From Azolla caroliniana (taxonomy: Eukaryota > Polypodiophyta): 64,000 nt of DNA. Position numbers and translations under genes: made by a program. A model generated the notes under the pieces. That model ran no database searches. It was not told the DNA's origin and worked only from the letters and a program-made list of their open reading frames with translations. Shown one piece after another: positions 55,396 through 64,000 of the stretch. Numbering within the stretch: position 1 is the stretch's first letter; every line of letters starts with the position of its first letter. The stretch is taken from the NCBI GenBank assembly GCA_043228905.1, contig JBHGNT010000003.1, positions 6,200,001 to 6,264,000 on the forward strand, read 5' to 3'.

Positions 55396-57669
55396 CAATG
55401 CAAGCATGATCTAGGCATTTCGAAGAATAATGTTTGCCAATTCTCACAAAATAATGATTAGAATGACAGAGCTAGTTCATTTTCCATGCAATTTATTTTC
55501 TCGAGCATGACATTTTTAAGACGATTGAGACTAACATATATATATGCTCAAAGTACTCTTCTGATCCTTGCAACAACCCACATATGGTAGAAGGATTTGA
55601 GAATAGGAAGTTCAATATAGTGTAAGAAAACAAGATATGGGGACAAAACAAGAAGCTAGTGTTCAATTACTTGTGTTGAATTTCTTCAAAATCAACTATG
55701 ATGAAGACTCCCTTTTATACAATCGAGAAGCCATGCATGAATTAACATGCAACCTTATAGCCTTAAACATGGCAAGCCACAAATACACCCTTTTCTCAAC
55801 CTTGCTATAATACACTCTCTCCTGCTTTTTACATTAGTTAGTGTTAAGCATATAGCACACAACACACCGGTCATGAAGAAGAGTGCACAAACTGGGGCCA
55901 CCGAGCAACCAAGGAAAACACAAGTAGAGTCATCCAAGGCAGAGACAAGCCAACGGGACGGCCTAGTGTGAAAGGGTCACACCCATGATGGAGAAGCTAT
56001 AAAAGTCACCTTGTAGTTGTTGTGACTTTGCTTCTTCTCAATCTTAAGAATCTCCTAATGATTATAGCCTTAAACCTCCTCTCTATCTCCTTCTTTGTGA
56101 GTTAAGATTCTAAGAGAGATTAGTGATATTGTTTAATGAGTAAACACTAATCTCTCTCCCTTGATTGGTACTAACCTTCTTATATCAAGAGTGGTGAAAT
56201 AAATATATTACTTTCCGTCTACTTGTTCTAAGTGCTTGAGAGTGTAGAGCAAGAGATTGAGAGATTAGTCTTAACCGCACAAACGCTAAGTGACCTAGTA
56301 GGTCAAAGGTACTTGACAACTACCCTTGCTCGGTTCGCCGCCAAAAGGGGATATGTTGCCCCATACCTAAGCCAACGACATCGATGGGAGGTATAACCCC
56401 ATGGATATATAGAGGTGCATCCGTGAGGTGCACGGAGTTGACATGGTTAGATGTCACATTCTAGGTAGGGGTCAAAACATCATCCCCTCCTCTTATTGCC
56501 GACTTCGATTCAAAGTAACTGTTTGTGGATGATGGTGATAGTACTCAAAGACCCCATCATGTGCATTACTAAGGCGAAAAATGAGTTCCCAAGTGGCCTT
56601 CGATAATGGATAACCTTTCCACACAATTATGTGAAGTCAAAAGGCCATAAGGTTAATCAATTCCAAAAAAGTTGAAAGAAATGTTCCAAAAAAGTGAGAT
56701 GAATTGTCACCCAAGATCCAACACAATGTTATCTAGGAGTTTGTGGAGCTTAACAACATTTGTGAGGATGAGATTTATTGTTATCTAACTAGGAATAAAA
56801 TGACGCATCATTGACCACTCTACAATTACAAACAAGTGTCATGTCCATTCAATGATGGAAGATTTATGAAGAAGCTCATTTAAAGTGAAGATCATGGGAG
56901 TACGCCCACGCTAACGTTCCTTGGATGATACACATCTTCGGGCCAGATGTCGCCGAATTTGTAAGGGTCGTCCAAAACTGGTACATTAGATCCTATTCTT
57001 GCCTACAATGGTAGCAAGGGAACCCCCATTGCTCTTTCCATCGTTCAAGCAAGGCCGGTTTGGATCTAAAGCTACTTAAGGAGCAACCACAAACACCATA
57101 TTGTTTGATTAACTCCTTGATTTGATATGATTGTTGCAAGCATGATTAGTTCCACATTGATTGGTCTAGAGTTTTTGTCATCTCCAAAGTTGACATTGTC
57201 CCTCTGAAAATGTAAATATGTTGAGCAAGATATTGCACCCACAATAGAGTTGGTCAAGGAGAACATAGTCATTGTAATTCACATCGCAAACGAGCTTGTG
57301 CAACTTCGATGCATACACCAACACTACCCTAGATCCTTATTATTGGTTGTAAAGTTTGTTCGTCGAGGATCATCAAGTGTCAAACTCCATGAAGGTTGCT
57401 TCAAATTTGGTGAGAAAGGTTGATAAATCTTCCATATGAGGAGAGAAATTTTCGACTACTGGCACAAACCAAGCTTACCCTATAAATCTTTGAACTTGGC
57501 TCACTTAAAGTCAGCATTGTGGTTGTAGACATAATCGTAGGAGTATTGTTAGGGAGGCAAAAAATAGGATCGAAATGTTCCACAAAGTTGGAACTAGATC
57601 TGATAGGTCTATTGGTTCGGAGGTCACGTAGAGACTCGTGGAGAATGCGATTATTATATGCATAAAATT
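55396..57669. other. Intergenic, no gene recognised; possible decayed LTR sequence
   Basis: No coding domain found. Around 55996-56005 a CTATAAAAG box precedes a CT-rich stretch, a layout seen in plant LTR promoters, but I found no second LTR, primer-binding site or gag/pol similarity. Confidence 0.35.
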
Positions 57670-58118
57670 ACGAACCAATCCTAAAACTAGTTTTAATGGG
57701 TCAGAGGCATGATATTTGGGAAACTAGTTATCTAGTATTTAGACAAGCCCATATGGAACTATGACACATGGTGGTCTAAGAGCCTTGGGTGTTGAGCTAT
57801 ATAAAGGGTACTTGCTACCTCCTATACTACAACAACTTGAGACCCCCATCAAGGACAAAGTGATAAACGTTGAATATCATTGACATCCAAAACTACGAAC
57901 CAATCCTAAAACTAGTTTTAATGGGTCAGAGGCATGATATTTGGGAAACTAGTTATCTAGTATTTAGACAAGCCCATATGGAACTATGACACATGGTGGT
58001 CTAAGAGCCTTGGGTGTTGAGCTATATAAAGGGTACTTGCTACCTCCTATACTACAACAACTTGAGACCCCCATCAAGGACAAAGTGATAAACGTTGAAT
58101 ATCATTGACATCCAAAAC
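57670..58118. repeat. 225-bp tandem duplication, copies identical by eye
   Basis: ACGAACCAATCCTAAAACTA starts both copies (57670 and 57895). Reading base by base I found no difference through ATCATTGACATCCAAAAC (end of copy 2 at 58118). Each copy contains CTATATAAAGGG, a TATA-like box. It is either very recent or an assembly artefact. Confidence 0.95.
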
Positions 58119-58388
58119 CAGTGAATACTATCTAGTATTATACCTTGAAAGTTGAGAATTGGAGGGGCAATCAATCTGAACGTCCTTAGTAATAGAGTCT
58201 CAAGATCTAGAAATGAGAAATTAGTTAGATATCCATGTGGCACATGTCGTTACGGTTTTGTCCAAGTCCTAGGATAACTAATTTTCTACTCATCCTAACA
58301 TTACACCATTGAAATTAGTCTTTGGAATTGATACTTCAACATAAACATATCATAGGTTCATACACAACTAACCACAAAAGTAATCGAG

Positions 58389-58427
<39 letters not shown>

Positions 58428-60960
58428 AAAAGAACATATCCTTCCATTAGTTTTTAGAAAAGTCATAACAACAACATACAAAATATTTTTCCCAACTCAT
58501 TTTTATAAGATGATGGTTTGAGGAAAGCAATCTATGTACTCCAAAGTAGAGAAAACTAGTCAACTAATCTGAAAGTTATTTTGTAGACACATTCCAAGCT
58601 ATTCTGTAGACACATTCAAGAAATATATATATTCCAATTAAATATATTGGTAGATAAGAAACATAGCTATCTTGATTAATGAGAGTGAAGTATATGTGTG
58701 TAAAGAAGTGGCAATTCCATAGTTGGACCACCAAAATCCATTTTACAATGAGAGCGTTTATTGTTGGAAAGTCTAAAGGGTCCCATTCACACTCAAGCCC
58801 ATTGAGCATCAACCTTTGCCACTTTTCATTGAGTAGTTGAGACATAAAGTACAATATAAACATGTTCATTGCATACATTTGGGAAATGCTAAATATCTTA
58901 ACTCAAAAACATTAAGCTCACAAGAATTTTACAAAAGAAATATGAGTTTACATAAAATAAGGCATTATTTTCTGTCACACTACTCTTAATTCTTACTTAC
59001 ATAATGCATAATTTAGTTGAGGAGACAATCAATGGAATAACTTCTTTATTCTTGTTTAGTAATGGGAAAGAATTAGAAATTATACAATAATGACTGATTA
59101 TACCACTTTAAGTCGAGTATCAAAAAACCACAGTTGAGGTCAATCAAGGGTTCAAAACCCATTAGAGGAGATCGAATGAAAATATTATTTACCATGTCTA
59201 AGTGATGACAAAAAACATGTGGTAAATGTGAATAGTGTGCATACATTTTGGCGAACCAAGCACCCATGAAAGATAAGGACAAGTGCATGCTCAAATAAAA
59301 AGCAATCATCCATGCTAAGAAAATAGGACGGTATTTTTATCCGACAAGGGAGATCTTGAAAATTGTAAAATGAGCAAGAGAGCTCATTATTAACATTGTA
59401 AGTTTTGGGTTTTGAATGTCTGAGCGTTGCGAATAAATCGAACATTACGGGGTAACAAATCATGAGGGTGCACGATATGCCTACTATGACCAAGGTATAG
59501 TTATTCTTGATCGTAGACTCGCTATATCAAGCCAAGGATAATCCCCTAACTCTTTCTTGTAGTAATTTCTTCTCACCCCATTTAGATGGGTTCAAAATCG
59601 TCTCTACATATACCTATAAGTTTTAATTCACAAGCGAATTATGATCGTTAGAAGAAGCAACAAAAGGGTGATAAAACTATCAATTTGAAGCTTGGACTCG
59701 AGAAAATCTCAAAGTTGAGGAAAGCTTACTTGGGTGGAGGAATTCCTTTACCTTTTGTCGACGTTGTGCTCCCTTTCTTTCTCTCCCTCTCACTGTGGTG
59801 CAAACCCCAATCTCACACAACACTCTCCCAACCCTAAAACTCCAAGCAAGAAGAAGAAGAAGAAGAAGAAGAAGAAGAAGAAAACCTAAACTTTGAAAGA
59901 TAGCGACCTCAAGAGTCGAACAAAAAATGACCTTCAACTTCCTTGTATATATGTACATAGTGGGAAAACATATTCACCCATTGCTCACCCACTCCCTCCA
60001 TCAAAATGTTAAAAGGAAGGTAATTAATGCCCTCACGCGTGCTAAGATTTAAACCTTATGCATTCTTAACCACCAAAACATTGATTTTTTGTTATTATGT
60101 TTATATCGATTTCTACATCTTCTCTTTCCCCCCTCATTTCCATACATTTCACCTTTGATTCTACCACATCATGACATCGTAGGGACCGAACTTTAGGGCA
60201 CCCTTTCGGTTCTCATTCTCTCCCTTTTGCATCTAGTAACAACCAATTTCCTAAATGTAACTTTTGAACACTAATTAATCAAGACACCTCTTATGTTTCT
60301 CATTGAATAATTATCAATTTAATTAAGACAAACATATATTTTTAATTAGTGTACACTGTAGTAGTGATTGGGAGTGTGTTAATGTTGGTTTAACTTACAA
60401 AGCCTTCAAGGCTTCCACAATTGCATGGAGTGGATAGTTAAGTGCTTTTATGCATTGAAGTATGACATGGTCTTTGCCAATGACGTGCCACGCATCCCAA
60501 TCCTCAATTATCCTATTGTGAGGAAGATGACCCCTCATGATTAGATAGTGACCGTTTGAAGTGTAACCATCCAAGGTACAAGTTACGAAAACTCAAATTA
60601 GGTTCAACACAAATGAAGTTCTTGGTAAGGCTCTCCATAAGTGAAAAGGTTCATTTTCTCGTTGAGCTTGCAGACACATTTTCTTTTTAGGCCAATTGGG
60701 CCACTCATCGTCCACGATGACTCGACATGAAAGAATTGATTGGTAAGGTTTTAATGAGAGAACAAGTTTTGTGTCCTTATAGAACTTGTGGAGTCACTCT
60801 TTAGGGTGGGCCTAATTGGACCAATATCTTCTGCTATACAAGTTTACATCCATCTAGAGTCGCTACTAAGAAATTGGTGTTATTTTTTCTTTTCTCCACA
60901 AACGAGTACAGGTGAACTCAATTTCGACGAAAAGGAAAAACTGATAATTTACTAAATAAT
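58119..60960. other. Intergenic, no gene recognised; (AT)n and (GAA)n tracts
   Basis: Short frames only. Simple repeats at 58390-58425 (AT) and 59850-59881 (GAA). Confidence 0.45.
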
Positions 60961-60969
60961 TTGACAAGT

Positions 60970-61045
60970 AGTGGGATTCAAACTTGTAACTCCAAACCTT
61001 TTGATTCGGCATTCTCCCATTTAAGTCATGCTCGTGGAATCAACC
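60970..61045 (-). mobile_element. Possible tRNA-derived SINE head
   Basis: On the - strand a box A-like TGACTTAAATGGGA (61028-61015) is followed by a box B-like GTTTGAATCCCA (60983-60972). Their 45-bp start-to-start spacing equals that of the SINE at 16531. The anticodon-arm region does not fold convincingly, and no body or tail was delimited. Confidence 0.3.
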
Positions 61046-62960
61046 GTTACTTACCTCACAATCAAAATTTCCCCTTGTCCATGCCTCTAGGAAAGAGAGT
61101 CCTCAATACAAATGTTACCACGAGGAGAATATTCAATGGGTTCCATCGTGCCACACGAGAACCCAAAAGGATTCCTTCATGGGTAGCCCTCCATGATACA
61201 ATACACTGAGCTCTATCATTGTACCACAATAAAGTATTATCCTCCACCATAAAACACATCGACTTCTATCATGATGCCACAATAGACTACTATTCTCCAC
61301 CATAGAACACATGGTCTTCAATCGTGATTCCACATTAGAACCCTAAATGGTTATTTTGATGAGAGCCCATATAACAGAACTCACTCATTGAGTTCTACCA
61401 TGTGTTTATTCATCATGAGAGAACTCTTTTTGTAGAGCCTTTGCATGACAATGGGGGGGCGCAATGAGTAGTATTGCAAATTGGCATCAATACTACATGA
61501 GAGAGACAACATCGTATGCAATAGACGAGGAGGTGGACATCGTCCCTCCTAGTCATTTACTCAATACATATGTTCCTTCATGGTTATCCACCATGAAGAG
61601 AATATTTAATGGTCAATTAAGTTACGCGAACCTAGTATAGGTTCAAGTCCGACCACTCGATCTTATGCATGACATTGAGCCTAGGATTCACACCGCTTGA
61701 GCGGCAAAAAAGAAGAGCAAAGACAAACACATTAAAAACTAAAACTCCTAAGCCACCACACTCACCTCAATTTAATTTATTTATATAACGACCCCTCCTA
61801 CACATTAACCAAAACCAACACATATAAATATATAGGCGAAAAGCTCATTCACACATAAAAAACACAAATATTCTGTGCACATAAAAAATAATTTGATTAA
61901 TTATACAATTCCACATCTATATAAATTCCCACAAAAACCTCCATATAAACTTCTAAACCCAAGCAAATAAATATTAAAAGTATCACATGCACTTGTGGAT
62001 TTCACGCTAAGTGCGCACATATGTATACACACATAAACATGCGGATTGTTTGTCACACACAAATACCCATTTTTGCATGTAGTTGGGCACACACATTCTC
62101 ATATGCACTATTGTCACCCCAATACTCAGTGCTCACCAAAACAAGAAAGCCCACACTCACGTGCCCATCTAAACTCAAGAATTTATGAGCACGGCAATAA
62201 GTGCTCCTGCATATATTGAATAGCGAAGTTTCAGGGCTCATGTACATATACACTCCTCCACCATTGATGTTCAAGTTCGACAAACTGTAAAGACACTAGC
62301 CTTAACCTTGTATTCCATGGTTCAAGACACCAGTGGTCGCACTCACGTTTTCACATGCACATCCACATAAAGCATGACACCTTGCACATGAAGAAATCAT
62401 AACACGAGATAAAACCATTGGATATGTGGATGGACCTCGTAACAGCCAAGCTACATTAATATTTCAAGATATTATCTAAATTAAGTAATGACAAATGATT
62501 CACTGATAATAACTTGTTATAGTACCATCTCACGATCATTAATTAAGTCCGATGATTTAAGGGAAGGAAAGCTATTTTGTTTGAAACATTAAACAAAAGC
62601 AATAAAAAAGCTCTAACAAAGTTTGAATAAATTTTCATGGTGAAGCTAATAGAAAGCAACATATTGTGAGCTTGTCTTGACTATTGGCCATAGTAAGGAC
62701 AAATGATTAAATGCATTTATTCCGTGGATGTGGCCAAAAGTATCCGAGAGAGGATGCATCTTTCATCTATATTGGCTGGCAATTATTCATGCATACGTAA
62801 CTTGACACCAAGCTACGGAGGGTGGATGCATTACAAAATAGTAATCGAGAGTTCCGTATCAATGAATCACAAAGTATATGTGAAAGATGCATCCTTTATA
62901 TCGATCTATCCATACACATATAAGTTTTAACATATACATACATACATAACTATTTACTAC
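61046..62960. other. Intergenic, no gene recognised; short ~56-bp repeats
   Basis: At 61200-61345 two to three diverged units share TCCACCAT(A/A)(A/G)AACACAT and CCACAATA(A/G)A words at about 56-bp spacing. Nothing else was recognised. Confidence 0.45.
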
Positions 62961-62979
62961 ATATATATTTACTGTTTTA

Positions 62980-63990
62980 CATATGTGTGTGTGTGTGAGA
63001 GAGAAAGAGAGGATAGATCATAGATTATAGATCTGAAGGATGAAAAGTCATTAAGAAAGCACCTATTTTGGTGTTCGTTAGATAAGGAGTCATAAATGAC
63101 CAAAGAAGAAAAAGACCGGCCAAAAAAGCGGTAAAAGCACGAAAAGCTGCCAATGTGATGGTCACATCCATAATAGACACACACGCACACGCTTGAAATA
63201 CATACATACATACATCCATCCATACATACACGTACACATAACATATTACATACATACATACATGTACACATAACATAACATAACATAACACATACATACA
63301 TAGCATACATGCATGCATGCACACATCGATCCGTACATATAGACATACATACATACACGTACACATACCTACATACATACATAACATATCACATACATAG
63401 ATACTTACTTACATAACATACATGCATGCATGCACACATCGATCCGTACATATTGACATACATACATACATACACGTACACATTCATGGATGGATGGAAT
63501 GTGTGTAGGATTGTATGTATGTCTATGTGTATGTATATACACACATCCATCCATCCATTCATGGATGTATGGTTGTGTGTATGATTGTATGTATGTCAAT
63601 ATGTATATACACATTCATATATCTATACATACATACATAACATACACACATCCATCCATCCATCCATACATACATACACCATACTTGCATCCATCCATCT
63701 ATCTATGCATACATACATGCATGCATGCATGTATGCATACATCCATCCATACATACATGAATGCATCCATCCATCCATAGGTACATACATAAAGATAGCC
63801 TACCTTCATACACATGCATATACATACATATATGTATATACAGAGATACAGACAGGCAGATAGGCAGACAGATAGCCAACCTGCATGCATCAATACCTGC
63901 AAAGTATATAGACAGATAGATACTCTGCTCCCTTAATGTTGTGGAACTTGTGGATGGAGATGGAGATGGAGGAGGGGATGGGGATGGGAG
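62980..63990 (+). repeat. Tetranucleotide microsatellite block (ACAT, ATCC, ATGT) with a duplicated segment
   Basis: Mostly ACAT/CATC repeats, changing strand sense near 63500 (to TGTATG) and back near 63620, which produces inverted arms. A ~113-bp segment containing ACACATCGATCCGTACATAT is repeated (anchor at 63321 and 63434). Frames of 60-137 codons here (Tyr/Val/Cys/Met or Ile/His/Thr) are repeat artefacts. The window ends in GGAGATGG-type purine repeats. Confidence 0.9.
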
Positions 63991-64000
63991 GTTTTTTGTG

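Noticed and set aside
61636-61650. A perfect box B-like word (GGTTCAAGTCC) on the + strand
   Set aside because: No box A at suitable distance upstream and no tRNA-like fold.
62969-63902. Frames of 60-137 codons rich in Tyr, Cys, Val and Met on both strands
   Set aside because: They come from ATGT/ACAT repeats.

Overview
The window is plant nuclear DNA. It carries two protein-coding genes, both on the + strand, set in repeat-rich intergenic DNA. Gene 1 (20004-36697) is a complete 54-exon MOR1/GEM1 gene, the plant XMAP215/Dis1-type microtubule polymerase. I traced all 54 coding exons; they sum to 6111 nt, one open frame of 2036 codons plus stop. Gene 2 (48525-51593) is an uninterrupted frame for a 1022-residue protein with a C-terminal C3HC4 RING finger, a likely plant E3 ubiquitin ligase. 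The two genes look unrelated in function: one organises the microtubule cytoskeleton, the other probably marks proteins for turnover.

The MOR1 product is clearly orthologous to flowering-plant MOR1, but several TOG domains look only moderately similar to the Arabidopsis protein as I remember it. Together with the repeat load and microsatellite density this suggests a land plant outside the flowering plants, perhaps a fern. That placement is an inference.

Layout. 1-6890: two decayed L1-like LINE copies head to head, the first split by a younger insertion flanked by a 13-bp target-site duplication. 6891-8490: degenerate Ty3/gypsy chromovirus pol remnant (- strand) with an apparent tandem chromodomain duplication. 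8690-9130: AT-rich DNA ending in a 60-bp tandem repeat. 9393-9783: hAT-type MITE with TIRs and 8-bp TSD. 11277-12336: a triplicated unit. 12944-16765: a dispersed repeat, a LINE (- strand) and a tRNA-derived SINE. 18900-20003: ACGT-core minisatellite, long purine tract and pyrimidine-rich leader upstream of MOR1. 20004-36697: MOR1. 37739-41565: a cluster of LINE 3' ends (- strand). 41566-46450: nothing recognisable except a short duplication. 46450-53190: the RING gene inside dense microsatellites and minisatellites. 53190-64000: unrecognised intergenic DNA with several tandem duplications, a possible second SINE and a terminal ACAT/ATCC-type tetranucleotide block.

No CRISPR array, operon, rRNA or functional tRNA was seen, and I found no convincing new gene system. 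The more unusual signals are the ACGT-motif array upstream of MOR1, retroposons ending in (GA)n tracts, MOR1 introns enlarged by local tandem duplication (one copying a splice donor), and the duplicated uORF-bearing leader of the RING gene.
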